From: a bacterium
Lineage (GTDB): Bacteria > Chloroflexota > Dormibacteria > Aeolococcales > Bog-877
Direction: 5' to 3'
Assembly: GCA_021791415.1 (NCBI GenBank)
Contig: JAJYWQ010000072.1
Location: 1-45,758 of the forward strand
Length of the DNA stretch: 45,758 nt
Position 1 is the stretch's first letter, and every line of letters starts with the position of its first letter. This document shows, in pieces, positions 15,415 through 26,135 of the stretch. The notes beneath the pieces were generated by a model. That model was not told the origin of the DNA. It made no database searches and was given only the letters and a program-made list of their open reading frames with translations. Position numbers and translations under genes: made by a program.

Positions 15415-15420
15415 TAGGCT
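15415..15420 (+). promoter_or_regulatory. -10 TAGGCT of the htrA gene
   Basis: TAGGCT lies 33 bases before GTG 15454; GGAGG at 15439-15443 is the probable ribosome binding site. Confidence 0.35.
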
Positions 15421-15453
15421 CTTGGTGGACTTGGTGGTGGAGGCTCGGCAGAG

Positions 15454-16524
15454 GTGAGAGCGCCCCGTCTTTGGAAGTCGGCCCTGATCGCCGTCCCCGT
15501 CCTGGGGCTGGTCCTGGCGGGGTGCGCCTCGGGGGTGCCCAAGGGCGCGGCCCCCAGGACCGAGCAGATTCCCAAGCAGAGCTTTTCTCCGGCCGCCCTC
15601 TCCCAGGCGCTGCTGGCCCTCCAGGCCGACTACGTCAACCTCTACAAGGAAGTGGCCCCGTCGGTGGTGCAGATCTCCACCTCCCAGGACCTCGGGTCGG
15701 GGATCATCTTCAACTCCCAGGGCGACATCGTCACCAACAACCACGTGGCCAACGGGCAGCACAGCTTCACGGTCACCCTCTCCAACGGTCGGACCTACAC
15801 CGGAACCCTGGTCAACAGCTTCGCCGGCGACGACCTGGCGGTGATCCGCATCTCCGCGCCGAACCTCAAGCCGGCGGTCTTCGCCAACTCCTCCCAGCTT
15901 CAGGTGGGCGACATCGTGATGGCCATCGGCAACCCCCTCGGGTATCAGAGCTCCGCCACCGACGGGATCGTCTCGGCGGTCGGCCGGACTGTCAGCGAGC
16001 CCAACGGGGTCACCCTGCCGGACGTGATCCAAACCTCGGCGCCGATCAACCCGGGCAACAGCGGGGGCGCCCTGGTCGACCTGGAGGGCCAGGTGGTGGG
16101 CATCCCCACGCTGGCTGCGCTCGACCCCCAGCTGGGGAGTTCCCAGGCTCCCGGGATCGGCTTCGCCATCCCCAGCAACGTGGTCACCAGCATCGCCGGC
16201 CAGATAGTCAAATACGGGAAGGTGGTGAACTCCGGGAGGGCCTACATCGGTATCGACGTGGAGCAGGTGACCAACAGTCAGGGGCAGCCCGCGGGCGTCC
16301 TGATCGTCAAGGTGACTCGGGCCGCGGCCAGCCAGGCCGGCCTCAAGCCCCAGGACGTGATCACCTCCATAAACGGTCGGGCAACCCCTTCGGTGCAGGA
16401 CCTGACGGACGCCCTGGCCAATCTCAGCCCCGGCCAGACTGTCAAGCTGGGGGTCACCGAACCCAACGGAACCAAGATCACCGTCAGCGTTCAGCTGGGT
16501 GAGCTGCCCGCCGGTGCGACCTGA
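15454..16524 (+). CDS. HtrA/DegP-type serine protease lipoprotein with PDZ domain
   Basis: The product is 356 residues. A lipoprotein signal (VPVLGLVLAGCAS) ends at lipobox Cys24, so the protein is probably anchored outside the cell membrane. The trypsin-like domain has a complete triad: His97 in TNNHVA, Asp127 in AGDDLAVI and Ser203 in NPGNSGGALV. One PDZ domain follows (about 265-350; GRAYIGIDVEQV, AGLKPQDVITSINGR). Such proteases degrade or refold damaged envelope proteins. The membrane anchor is a lipid rather than the usual transmembrane helix. GTG is chosen from the position of the signal peptide. Confidence 0.9.
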   Translation: MRAPRLWKSALIAVPVLGLVLAGCASGVPKGAAPRTEQIPKQSFSPAALSQALLALQADYVNLYKEVAPSVVQISTSQDLGSGIIFNSQGDIVTNNHVANGQHSFTVTLSNGRTYTGTLVNSFAGDDLAVIRISAPNLKPAVFANSSQLQVGDIVMAIGNPLGYQSSATDGIVSAVGRTVSEPNGVTLPDVIQTSAPINPGNSGGALVDLEGQVVGIPTLAALDPQLGSSQAPGIGFAIPSNVVTSIAGQIVKYGKVVNSGRAYIGIDVEQVTNSQGQPAGVLIVKVTRAAASQAGLKPQDVITSINGRATPSVQDLTDALANLSPGQTVKLGVTEPNGTKITVSVQLGELPAGAT

Positions 16525-16565
16525 GCCCGGCCGGATGGCCCCGGCAGCCGGAAGTGGAGGTGCAG

Positions 16566-16910
16566 ATGCCTGAAGAGACCATGGCGGACGGCGAGGAGCA
16601 GGTAGCCTGGATGATGACCCCCTATCACGCCCCGGTCCTGGACCAGGAGGGGACCGCGTTCGGGACCACGGCCTCGCTGTTGGGCGACGAGGCCAGCGAC
16701 ATCTTCCACGGACTGGCGGTCAAGCCCAACTCTGGCCATCAGCTGCTGGAGCTGGAGGCCTCCCACGTGGTGAAGATCACCACCCGGGCGGTCCACACCG
16801 ATCTCAGCCCGCAGGCGGCCGCCGCCCTTCCCCCCTACCGGCAGGAGCGCTGGTACCACCTCGGGGAGGGGGGGCTGTTCCGCAAGCGCCCGGAGTGGCG
16901 GGATGGTTGA
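16566..16910 (+). CDS. PRC-barrel-like small protein
   Basis: The product is 114 residues with GTGGAGG just before ATG 16566. The pattern APVLDQEGTAFGTTASLLGDEASDIFHGL..., then VVKITTRAVHTDLS, fits a PRC-barrel/YlmC-type beta-barrel fold (short barrel with a G-x-V/F-G turn). A conserved-looking tail (RWYHLGEGGLFRKRPEWR) follows. PRC-barrel proteins act in RNA processing, photosynthetic reaction centres or as small regulators; the role here is unknown. It may share the htrA transcript (41 bases apart). Confidence 0.5.
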   Translation: MPEETMADGEEQVAWMMTPYHAPVLDQEGTAFGTTASLLGDEASDIFHGLAVKPNSGHQLLELEASHVVKITTRAVHTDLSPQAAAALPPYRQERWYHLGEGGLFRKRPEWRDG

Positions 16911-16929
16911 GAGCTCCCGGCCTGGCGCC

Positions 16930-16935
16930 TAGAAT
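16930..16935 (+). promoter_or_regulatory. -10 TAGAAT upstream of leader ORF and rhodanese gene
   Basis: TAGAAT, 7 bases, then ATG 16943 of a 27-codon ORF. This is the closest match to a consensus -10 in this stretch. Confidence 0.5.
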
Positions 16936-16942
16936 CGCTGGC

Positions 16943-17026
16943 ATGAGCCCGGTCCCGCTGCCCCTGCGCTACCTTGGCCCGCGAACCCTGCGATGTAGGC
17001 GCGGGTCCGCTGGGTTGCGCGTCTGA
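16943..17026 (+). CDS. Possible leaderless leader peptide upstream of rhodanese
   Basis: A 27-residue ORF begins 7 bases after TAGAAT and ends (TGA 17024-17026) inside the loop of a hairpin (arms 17004-17012 and 17035-17043). It has one Cys (LRCRRG near residue 18) and several Arg. In mycobacteria, leaderless short ORFs rich in cysteine attenuate sulfur genes according to cysteine supply. Here only one Cys is present, so the parallel is position and architecture rather than composition. The downstream gene is a sulfurtransferase. Confidence 0.35.
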   Translation: MSPVPLPLRYLGPRTLRCRRGSAGLRV

Positions 17027-17043
17027 GCCGTCGGCAGCGGACC
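17004..17043 (+). promoter_or_regulatory. Perfect 9-bp hairpin across the leader ORF stop
   Basis: GGTCCGCTG (17004-17012) pairs exactly with CAGCGGACC (17035-17043) across a 22-base loop holding the leader ORF stop codon. A second G-C run (GGTGGGGACTTCCCCCC, about 17053-17069) lies just downstream and could form an alternative stem. This is attenuator-like geometry, upstream of the TTG of the rhodanese gene. Confidence 0.4.
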
Positions 17044-17121
17044 TCTCGCGGGGTGGGGACTTCCCCCCCGGACGGCTGCAAGTTCCTGTCGTAACCGTGC
17101 GCGTCCTTGAGGAGTGCCACC

Positions 17122-17973
17122 TTGAGCGAATACGCCAACCCCGAGGCCCTGGTCAGCACCGACTGGCTGGCGGCCCATCTGCACGATCCTGATCTGCGGG
17201 TCCTCGACGTGGACGAGGACACCGAGGCCTACCGCCTCGGCCACATCCCCGGGGCGCTGGGGGTCCACTGGCGCCTGGACCTGCAGGCTCCAGTCAACCG
17301 CGACTTTCTGAGCCCGGAGGCCTTCGCGGCCCTGATGGACCGGCTGGGGATCGGCCGGGACACCCGCGTGGTCCTCTATGGCGGCAACAAGAACTGGTTC
17401 GCCGCCTACGGCTACTGGTACTTCAAGTACTACGGTCACCCCCAGGTCCAGCTCTTGAATGGGGGCCGGCGCAAGTGGGAGCTCGAGGGCCGGCCCCTCG
17501 TGACCGAGGTGCCGGAGGTGGCCCCGGGCCACGGCTACCCGACCCCTGGCGAGGATCAGTCCATCAGGGCCTATCGGGACCAGATCGCGTCGGAGTTCCT
17601 GGGGCGACCCGGCAAGAGCCTGGTCGATGTCCGCTCCCCGGAGGAGTACCGGGGGGAGCGCATCTCGCCCGACCACCTCCCCCAGGAGGGGGCCCAGCGT
17701 GCCGGGCACATCCCCGGGGCCCGCAACATCCCCTGGAGCCGGGCGGTGGACCCGGAGCAGGAGACCTTCCTCCCGCCCGACCAGCTGCGCGACCTGTACC
17801 TCGCCGAAGGGGTCGACCCGGGCCAGGAGGTGGTCGCCTACTGCCGCATCGGGGAGCGTTCGGCCCACACCTGGTTTGTGCTCCGCGAGCTCCTCGGCTA
17901 CCCACGGGTGCGCAACTACGACGGCTCGTGGACGGAGTGGGGAAGCCTGGTCAAGGCGCCCATCGAGCGCTGA
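17122..17973 (+). CDS. Thiosulfate/3-mercaptopyruvate sulfurtransferase (two-domain rhodanese)
   Basis: The product is 283 residues with two rhodanese domains. The N-terminal domain is inactive, as is usual (STDWLAAHL, HIPGALGVHW). The C-terminal domain has SLVDVRSPEEY and the active-site loop CRIGERSAHTW with Cys241. The CRIGERS loop is the thiosulfate-type pattern seen in SseA/CysA relatives. The reaction moves sulfane sulfur to cyanide or protein acceptors. TTG 17122 is chosen because GAGGAG lies 7 bases upstream. The 148 bases before it hold the leader ORF and hairpin above. Confidence 0.9.
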   Translation: MSEYANPEALVSTDWLAAHLHDPDLRVLDVDEDTEAYRLGHIPGALGVHWRLDLQAPVNRDFLSPEAFAALMDRLGIGRDTRVVLYGGNKNWFAAYGYWYFKYYGHPQVQLLNGGRRKWELEGRPLVTEVPEVAPGHGYPTPGEDQSIRAYRDQIASEFLGRPGKSLVDVRSPEEYRGERISPDHLPQEGAQRAGHIPGARNIPWSRAVDPEQETFLPPDQLRDLYLAEGVDPGQEVVAYCRIGERSAHTWFVLRELLGYPRVRNYDGSWTEWGSLVKAPIER

Positions 17974-17978
17974 CTCCC

Positions 17979-18003
17979 GCGGGGGCCGGGCTCCGGCCCC
18001 CGC
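17979..18003 (+). terminator. GC-rich hairpin after the rhodanese gene
   Basis: An 11-bp perfect stem (GCGGGGGCCGG and CCGGCCCCCGC) with a 3-base loop begins 5 bases after the stop codon. There is no T-run, so termination efficiency is uncertain. Confidence 0.5.
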
Positions 18004-18026
18004 TGCAGGGTTCCCGGGCAAGGCGG

Positions 18027-18032
18027 TACCTT
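18027..18032 (+). promoter_or_regulatory. -10 TACCTT upstream of the malic enzyme gene
   Basis: TACCTT lies after the rhodanese hairpin and 45 bases before ATG 18078, which has CAGGAGG at 18065-18071 as ribosome binding site. Confidence 0.35.
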
Positions 18033-18077
18033 GCCAGCGGCAGTCCGGTGCGGGGTTGGTGGTTCAGGAGGTCATCG

Positions 18078-19514
18078 ATGCGAGACATCTCGGAAGCCGG
18101 GCCCCGGACCGCCTTTCCCACCGAGGCCGGCCAGGCCCCGGCGGGCGTCTCGCCCTACCGCATCCAGCGCACCCTGCGCCTGCGCAATCAGAACCGGCCG
18201 GGGGTACTGGGGGAGGTGGCCACGGCCATCGGATCGGTGGGAGGGAACCTCGGTGACATCCGCACCGTGGAGCGGGGCTCCCTCCACAAGGTGCGCGACA
18301 TTGACGTCAGCACCACCGACCTGGTGATGCTGGAGCGGGTGCTGGCCGCGGTCCGGGCCCTGCCCCACACCGAGCTTCTGGACGTCCGCGACGAGGTCCT
18401 GCGCGTCCACCTGGGGGGCAAGCTCAAGGTGAGCCCACGGTACCCGGTGCGAAGCGTGGCCGACCTGCGCCATGTGTACACGCCAGGCGTGGCCGAGGTA
18501 TGCCGGCTGATCCAGGCCGACCCCGCGGTCGCGGACCGCTACACCGGGATCGCCAACGCGGTGGCCGTGGTGACGGACGGAACCGCTGTGCTGGGGCTGG
18601 GGAACATCGGGCCGGTGGCGGGAATGCCGGTGATCGAGGGCAAGTGCGCCCTCCTGTCCCAGATGGTGGGCATCGACGCCTATCCGCTCCTGGTCGAGCC
18701 GGGGCCGCCTGGGGAGATCGTGGCGGCGCTGGCCCGTCTCGCTCCCTCCTTCGGCGCCATCCAGCTGGAGGACTTCGCCGCCCCCCACTGCTTCGAGATC
18801 ACCCCCCGGCTGCAGGAGCGGGTTTCCATTCCTGTCATGCACGACGACCAGCACGGGACGGCCACCGTGGTGCTGGCGGCCGTGCTGCGAGCTGCCGAGC
18901 TCACCGGCAGGAAGATGGCCGACCTCACCGCCGGGGTGGTGGGCTTGGGAGCCGCCGGCTCGGCCATAGCCCAGCTGCTGATGCACCATCAGGGGCGGCC
19001 GGTGTACGGCACCGGAAGGACCGCGGACTCGATCGAGCGGCTGGAGGCCGGGGGCGGGATCGCCGTGGAGCTGGACGAGCTCCTGCGCCGCAGCGACCTG
19101 GTCATCGCGGCCACCGCCCAGCCGGGGCTGATCCGTCCCGAGCAGGTCCGGCCGGGGCAGATCATCTTCGCCATCTCCAACCCCCTGCCGGAGATCGAGC
19201 CGGAGGCGGCCATGGAGGCCGGGGCGGCGCTGGCCGTGGACGGCTCGGTAGTCAACAACCTGCTGGGCTTCCCGGGGCTGTTCCGGGGTGCCCTGGACAC
19301 CCGCGCCCGGCGCTTCAACACCGAGATTTACCTGGCCGCGGCGCTGGCGATCTCGTCGCGAGCCGAGCACGACGAGGTGGTCCCGGACTCGCTGGACCCC
19401 GCCGTTCACCGGGCGGTGGCGCGGGCCGTGGCCCGGGCCGCGGTGTCCAGCGGCGTCGCCAGGGTGGAGCCATCCCCGGAGTACTTCGAGGACTGGACCC
19501 CTTCGGTGGGGTGA
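18078..19514 (+). CDS. NAD-type malic enzyme with N-terminal ACT domain
   Basis: The product is 478 residues. Residues about 30-110 form an ACT regulatory domain ([31 protein letters not shown]), which usually binds an amino acid or similar effector. The catalytic part carries [25 protein letters not shown] (catalytic Lys), [24 protein letters not shown] (metal site) and [12 protein letters not shown] (dinucleotide loop). It decarboxylates malate to pyruvate. The cofactor preference cannot be settled from the sequence. ACT-malic enzymes are allosteric; the ligand is unknown. ATG 18078 follows a strong ribosome binding site. Confidence 0.9.
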   Translation: MRDISEAGPRTAFPTEAGQAPAGVSPYRIQRTLRLRNQNRPGVLGEVATAIGSVGGNLGDIRTVERGSLHKVRDIDVSTTDLVMLERVLAAVRALPHTELLDVRDEVLRVHLGGKLKVSPRYPVRSVADLRHVYTPGVAEVCRLIQADPAVADRYTGIANAVAVVTDGTAVLGLGNIGPVAGMPVIEGKCALLSQMVGIDAYPLLVEPGPPGEIVAALARLAPSFGAIQLEDFAAPHCFEITPRLQERVSIPVMHDDQHGTATVVLAAVLRAAELTGRKMADLTAGVVGLGAAGSAIAQLLMHHQGRPVYGTGRTADSIERLEAGGGIAVELDELLRRSDLVIAATAQPGLIRPEQVRPGQIIFAISNPLPEIEPEAAMEAGAALAVDGSVVNNLLGFPGLFRGALDTRARRFNTEIYLAAALAISSRAEHDEVVPDSLDPAVHRAVARAVARAAVSSGVARVEPSPEYFEDWTPSVG

Positions 19515-19528
19515 GTCCCAGTCCGCCG

Positions 19529-19534
19529 TACGAT
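19529..19534 (+). promoter_or_regulatory. -10 TACGAT of leaderless GNAT gene
   Basis: TACGAT, 6 bases, then GTG 19541. Confidence 0.45.
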
Positions 19535-19540
19535 GGCGAG

Positions 19541-20005
19541 GTGGAGATCGCGGCCCTGGCGGATTCCGAACTGGACTCGATCCGGCCGCTGCTGATCGAG
19601 CTCCTGGCCCACGACGCCGCCCCCGCCCCCACCCCGGGCCTCCGTCACCGTCTGGACGCCACCCTGCCCCGCACCCGGTCGTCCTTCTTGGGTGAGAACC
19701 ACATCTTCGCCGCCCGCAGCTCCGGGGCGGTCCTGGGATTCTGCTGGTGCGTTCTCTTCGACCCCGGGACCGGCCTGGAGGGCGAGGTGGCGGAGCTCTT
19801 CGTCCACCCGGACGCTCGGGGCCAGGGGTTGGCCACCAGGCTGCTGCGGGAGGCCACCCGGCTCTTTCGCCAGCGCCAGGTGACCTTCGCCAGTGTGTGG
19901 ACGGACCACGACAACCACCCGGCGGTCAGCGCCTACCTCCAGGCGGGCTTCGCCCCAACCCGGCAGCTGGTTCTCACCTGGGACCCGGAACATGGACGGG
20001 GCTGA
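19541..20005 (+). CDS. GNAT-family acetyltransferase
   Basis: The product is 154 residues. It shows the acetyl-CoA loop VHPDARGQGLATRLLREATRL (pattern R/Q-x-x-G-x-G/A) and the C-terminal SVWTDHDNHPAVSAYLQAGF typical of amino-acid or small-molecule N-acetyltransferases. The substrate is unknown. GTG 19541 follows a -10 element by 6 bases; GTG 19511, overlapping the malic enzyme stop, is an alternative that would add ten residues. The gene overlaps the HtrA-like gene by 14 bases. Confidence 0.75.
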   Translation: MEIAALADSELDSIRPLLIELLAHDAAPAPTPGLRHRLDATLPRTRSSFLGENHIFAARSSGAVLGFCWCVLFDPGTGLEGEVAELFVHPDARGQGLATRLLREATRLFRQRQVTFASVWTDHDNHPAVSAYLQAGFAPTRQLVLTWDPEHGRG

Positions 20006-21116
20006 TCCCTCTCCGCCGGCCAGGGAGGTTCGCGCCGGCGCCCGCTCCTTGCTGGCGGTGGCGGCGGTGGCGGCGGCAGTCGGGGTCGCCGTCGGTGGAG
20101 GCGTGGCCTTCCTGGCCTACCGGCAGCTGTCGTCCACCCCCAGCGCGCCGGTTGTAAACCCTGGCGGCGGCGGCGGGACCAGCCAGGGCACCTCCCTCAG
20201 TTCGGTTGTGGCGGCTGTGGCACCTTCCGTGGTGCAGGTGATCCGCGAGCACGGCGCGGCCGCTCCCACTCCCGCCAGCGTCTCGGACGGGTTCGTGGCC
20301 TCCTCAACCGGCCTGGTGGTCACCAGCGAGGCTGCGGTGGCCGGGGCTGCGGGGGTGGAGGTGGTCCTGGCCGACGGAGATGTCCTGCCGGCCACCATCG
20401 CCAGCTCCGATCCCCACACCGGCATCGTCCTCCTTCAGGTTAGTTCCGGCACACTCCCCGCGGCGCTGGGATTCTCTTCGAACCCCACCCTGGGGTCGAC
20501 CGCCATCGCCATCTCCGCCTCGCTGGGGGGCTCGGTCAGCGTGGACGTGGGCACAATCTCGGAGCTGGGGATCACCGCCTCCGTCTCCGACCCCACCGCC
20601 TCTGGGGGCAGCGTCACCTGGGACGGGATGATGCGCACAGATGTCCCCGAGCCTCCGGGAAGCTCAGGCGCCCCCCTGGTGAACTCCAGCGGCCAGGTGG
20701 TGGGGATACTCGCCGGGACGCGGATGGTCCCCCCAAATTCCGGGTCGGGGTACTTCGCGCTGGATGCGTTCGAGGCCGCCTACCTGGCGTCAGCGATCGG
20801 GACCAACGGGGCCGGCCCTGCGCCGGTCGGGTTGGTGACCCAGTACCTCACCCCGGCCACCGCGGCGGCGCTGCAGCTTCCCGCCGGTGCCGAGGTCCTG
20901 GCGGTGGACCCGGGGTCCGCCGCCGCCCAGGCGGGTCTCAAGGCGGGGGAGGTGGTGGTCCAGGTGGACGGCACGGCCGTCGTGGGCGCAGGGGCCCCCA
21001 AGTACCCTGACCTCGCCGACCTCATCACCTCGCTCGGACCCGGGGCGCAGGTGGCGCTGTCAGTCCAGGAGGGGGGGCAGCGACGTGGCGTCACCCTGAC
21101 AGTACCTGTGGGCTGA
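19992..21116 (+). CDS. Membrane-anchored HtrA-like protein with lost catalytic residues
   Basis: The product is 374 residues: an N-terminal transmembrane segment (LLAVAAVAAAVGVAVGGGVA), a glycine/serine linker, a trypsin-like barrel (about 70-255) and a PDZ domain (about 295-370; EVLAVDPGSAAAQAGLKAGE). Aligned to HtrA, the His position reads VTSEAAV (Ala114 in place of His), the Asp position reads DPHTGIVLL (Gly144 in place of Asp), while the Ser motif PGSSGAPLV keeps Ser225. It is thus likely a pseudoprotease that could bind peptides or partners. It lies beside a second degenerate enzyme fold (21210). Confidence 0.8.
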   Translation: MDGADPSPPAREVRAGARSLLAVAAVAAAVGVAVGGGVAFLAYRQLSSTPSAPVVNPGGGGGTSQGTSLSSVVAAVAPSVVQVIREHGAAAPTPASVSDGFVASSTGLVVTSEAAVAGAAGVEVVLADGDVLPATIASSDPHTGIVLLQVSSGTLPAALGFSSNPTLGSTAIAISASLGGSVSVDVGTISELGITASVSDPTASGGSVTWDGMMRTDVPEPPGSSGAPLVNSSGQVVGILAGTRMVPPNSGSGYFALDAFEAAYLASAIGTNGAGPAPVGLVTQYLTPATAAALQLPAGAEVLAVDPGSAAAQAGLKAGEVVVQVDGTAVVGAGAPKYPDLADLITSLGPGAQVALSVQEGGQRRGVTLTVPVG

Positions 21117-21146
21117 AGCCAGCCCGGCGCCGCCCGGCCCACTTGG

Positions 21147-21152
21147 TACGCT
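21147..21152 (+). promoter_or_regulatory. -10 TACGCT upstream of the MBL-fold gene
   Basis: TACGCT lies about 58 bases before GTG 21210; GGGGAGG at 21198-21204 is the ribosome binding site. Confidence 0.3.
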
Positions 21153-21209
21153 TCTCGGGGTCCCGGGCTGGCGGACCACCACCATCTGGCTGGATTCGGG
21201 GAGGAGCTC

Positions 21210-23505
<2,296 letters not shown>

Positions 23506-23507
23506 AA

Positions 23508-24785
23508 GTGGCCGCGGCTTTACGGCCGCTCCTCAGCGATCAGAGCGGGGAGATGGTGGTAGCCCCGCCCGGCTGGGAGGCCATCGGGCAGAGTGGGCGG
23601 CGGTGGGTCGACATCGACAGCTGGATACCCATGCCCCGGGGCACCACCTTGATGCACCTCCCGCAGCGCCTGGGGCTGGCCCGGCGGCCGGGAGGGGAGG
23701 TGAGAGCGGTGGCGGGGTCGCATCCACTCCCCGTGGCGGCCGTGCTTCCGGTTGGATTCCTGAGGCTGCTGCTTCCACCCCACCGCCCTGAGCCCTTGGC
23801 GCGGACCCTGCCCCTCTACGGGTACGCCGCCGTGGCGGACCGCGACGGGGAGGTGGTGGTGGCCGCGGCCCGGACCGACGACTACCCGCCCTGGACCGGG
23901 CGCCGACCCCGGCGGGAGGAGCTAGCCGCGGCGGTCGCCTCCCTCCAGCGGGAGCTGCCCCGCAATCCGGTGGTCGCCCAGCTCTCGGTCTGCGCCCTGG
24001 AGCACAACTGCCTCACCGCCCAGAACACCTTCCTGGGCCGCCACGAGGGGGCGCTCCCCACCTCCGCCGCCTGCAATGCCGACTGCCTCGGGTGCATCTC
24101 CCTTCAGACCGACTCTGGCGCTCCCACGCCGCAGCCGCGGATGGGGCGCGCCCCAGCCGCCCGCGAGCTGATCGAGGTGGGGCACTCCCATCTGGCTCGC
24201 TGCGAGGCGGCGGGGGGGCCGGGGATGGTCAGCTTCGGCCAGGGATGCGAGGGGGAGCCGCTGCTGCGGGAGCGCGTGCTGGTGCCGGTCGCCGCGGAGC
24301 TCCGCCGCCTCCACCCGCTCGCCACCATCCACGTCAACACGAACGCCAGCCGGCCGGAGGCGCTCCGGCGCTTGGTGGAGGCGGGGGTTAACAGCTGCCG
24401 GGTCAGCGTCTTCAGCTTCCGCCAGGACCTCTTCGCCGCCTACTACCGCCCTCGCGGGTACGGGATCGAGCAGGTGATCCAGTCGGCCCGGCTGGCAGCC
24501 GACCTGGGAGCCCAGCTCACCGTGAACCTGCTGACCTTCCCCGGGGTGACCGACAGCCCCTCGGAGGTGGCTCTCACCATCGAGGTCCTCCGGCAGCTTT
24601 CAGTGGATCAGCTGCAGCTCCGCACCCTGAACGGCGACCCGGCCTGGATCCTCGACCGGCTCCCGGAGTTGGAGACGGGGTTGGGCATGGGAGAGCTGGT
24701 GTCCCAGCTCACCCGCGGCCTTCCCCGCCTGGCCGTGGGCAACTTCACAAGGCCCGTTGGCGGGGTCGTGGCGGGCCTCTGGTAA
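23508..24785 (+). CDS. Uncharacterised conserved radical SAM protein
   Basis: The product is 425 residues. The N-terminal 180 residues (DSWIPMPRGTTLMHLPQR, ALEHNCLTAQNTFLGRHE) are a separate domain that I recognise from a conserved radical SAM family but cannot name. The radical SAM core follows with the cluster motif CNADCLGC (Cys189, 193, 196; CX3CX2C), the glycine-rich GMVSFGQGCEGEP that should contact SAM, then INVNTNAS-like strand (IHVNTNASRPEAL) and YYRPRGYG. The substrate is unknown. GTG 23508 follows pyrG by 2 bases, so it shares the pyrG transcript. Confidence 0.75.
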   Translation: MAAALRPLLSDQSGEMVVAPPGWEAIGQSGRRWVDIDSWIPMPRGTTLMHLPQRLGLARRPGGEVRAVAGSHPLPVAAVLPVGFLRLLLPPHRPEPLARTLPLYGYAAVADRDGEVVVAAARTDDYPPWTGRRPRREELAAAVASLQRELPRNPVVAQLSVCALEHNCLTAQNTFLGRHEGALPTSAACNADCLGCISLQTDSGAPTPQPRMGRAPAARELIEVGHSHLARCEAAGGPGMVSFGQGCEGEPLLRERVLVPVAAELRRLHPLATIHVNTNASRPEALRRLVEAGVNSCRVSVFSFRQDLFAAYYRPRGYGIEQVIQSARLAADLGAQLTVNLLTFPGVTDSPSEVALTIEVLRQLSVDQLQLRTLNGDPAWILDRLPELETGLGMGELVSQLTRGLPRLAVGNFTRPVGGVVAGLW

Positions 24786-24788
24786 GCT
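24783..24788 (+). promoter_or_regulatory. -10-like TAAGCT overlapping the radical SAM stop
   Basis: TAAGCT includes the TAA stop at 24783-24785; 9 bases later is ATG 24798 of rpmE. It could give rpmE its own near-leaderless promoter. Confidence 0.35.
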
Positions 24789-24797
24789 GGAGTGGAG

Positions 24798-25007
24798 ATG
24801 AAAGCGAGCATCCATCCCGAGTACTTCCGTGATGCGGTGGTCACCTGCTCCTGCGGGAACACCTTCACCACCGGGTCGACCCAGAAGACGCTGCACACGG
24901 AGGTCTGCAGCGTCTGCCACCCGTTCTTCACCGGGGAGCAACGGATCGTGGACACCGGGGGCCAGGTCGAGCGCTTCCGGCGGCGCGCCCAGAAGGCCCA
25001 GCGCTAG
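24798..25007 (+). CDS. rpmE: 50S ribosomal protein L31, zinc-binding type
   Basis: The product is 69 residues. The sequence [19 protein letters not shown] and [12 protein letters not shown] is diagnostic of L31; Cys17, Cys19, Cys37 and Cys40 form the zinc site of the C+ paralogue. In bacteria with both types the C+ form is used when zinc is available. A GTG six bases upstream is in frame but not needed. prfA follows, the common rpmE-prfA arrangement. Confidence 0.96.
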   Translation: MKASIHPEYFRDAVVTCSCGNTFTTGSTQKTLHTEVCSVCHPFFTGEQRIVDTGGQVERFRRRAQKAQR

Positions 25008-25043
25008 CACGGGGCCGCCACCGGCGGCTTGACGGCTGAGGAC

Positions 25044-26135
25044 ATGGCCATCCTCCCAGCGAACTTGCAGGTGCGACTGGAGCAGGCCCGCCAGCGCCGT
25101 TTGGAGCTGGAGCGGCAGCTCCAGGACCCGGAGCTGGATCCCCGGCGGCTGGAGCCGGTGGGGCGGGAGCTGGCCCAGCTCCGCCCGGTGCTGGACCTCC
25201 TGGAGAAGGCCGAGGAGGCCGACCGCCGTGCCCAGGAGGCGGAGGGGTTGGCCGCCGGCGAGGACGACGCCGAGATGCGCGGGTTCCTGGAGGGGGAGGC
25301 CCGGCGCGAGCAGGCGGCCGCGGAGGCCGCGGTGGGCGAGCTGCGGCTCCTCCTGCTGCCGGAGGATCCGGACGAGCAGAGGGATGCGGTGGTGGAGATC
25401 CGTGCCGGCACCGGAGGGGAGGAGGCCGCTCTCTTCGCCGCCGACCTCCTTCGCATGTACCTGCGGTACGCCGAGCGGCAGCGCTGGAGGGCGGAGATGA
25501 TCGACAGCTCCCCCAGTGAGGCCGGGGGTCTGAAGGAGGTTGTCCTCGAGGTCCACGGCCGATCCGCATACGGGCACCTCCAGTTCGAGAGCGGGGTGCA
25601 CCGGGTGCAGCGGGTCCCCCAGACCGAGTCCCAGGGACGGGTCCACACCTCGGCAGCCAGCGTGGTGGTGCTGCCCGAGGCCGAGGAGCTGGAGGTCGAG
25701 ATCCGGGAGGAGGAGCTGAAGGTCGACGTCTTCCGCTCGACCGGGCCCGGCGGGCAGAGCGTCAACACAACCGACTCCGCGGTCCGGATCACGCACCTCC
25801 CCACCGGCCTTGTGGTCACCTGCCAGGACGAGAAGTCTCAGCACAAGAACCGGGCCAAGGCGCTGCGGGTGCTCCGCTCCCGGCTCTATGACCGGATGCG
25901 GGCGGAGAAGGACCGGGAGCTGCGGGAGACCCGGCTGTCCATGGTCGGCCACGGCGACCGCAGCGAGAAGATCCGCACCTACAACTTCCGGGAGAACCGC
26001 GTCACCGACCATCGGATCGACCTCACCCTGTACCAGCTCCCCCGGATCCTCGACGGGGAGCTGGAGCTGCTGGTGGACCCCTTGCGCCAGGCAGACCAGG
26101 CGCGCCGGCTGGCCGGAGCCGAGTCCGACTCGTAA
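25044..26135 (+). CDS. prfA: Peptide chain release factor 1
   Basis: The product is 363 residues. RF1 reads UAA and UAG; the tripeptide anticodon region is [14 protein letters not shown] (P-x-T, RF1 type) and the peptidyl-release motif is [10 protein letters not shown] with GGQ. RNA-binding helices ([14 protein letters not shown]) and the C-terminal [12 protein letters not shown] complete the family pattern. ATG 25044 has TGAGG close upstream; TTG 25029 would add five residues. No prmC methyltransferase follows, which is unusual because prmC often adjoins prfA. Confidence 0.95.
   Translation: MAILPANLQVRLEQARQRRLELERQLQDPELDPRRLEPVGRELAQLRPVLDLLEKAEEADRRAQEAEGLAAGEDDAEMRGFLEGEARREQAAAEAAVGELRLLLLPEDPDEQRDAVVEIRAGTGGEEAALFAADLLRMYLRYAERQRWRAEMIDSSPSEAGGLKEVVLEVHGRSAYGHLQFESGVHRVQRVPQTESQGRVHTSAASVVVLPEAEELEVEIREEELKVDVFRSTGPGGQSVNTTDSAVRITHLPTGLVVTCQDEKSQHKNRAKALRVLRSRLYDRMRAEKDRELRETRLSMVGHGDRSEKIRTYNFRENRVTDHRIDLTLYQLPRILDGELELLVDPLRQADQARRLAGAESDS

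Noticed and set aside
16936-17121. SAM or other known riboswitch upstream of the rhodanese gene
   Set aside because: I could not find the conserved core of the SAM-I, SAM-II or SAM-IV classes; the clear element is a 9-bp hairpin tied to a leader ORF.
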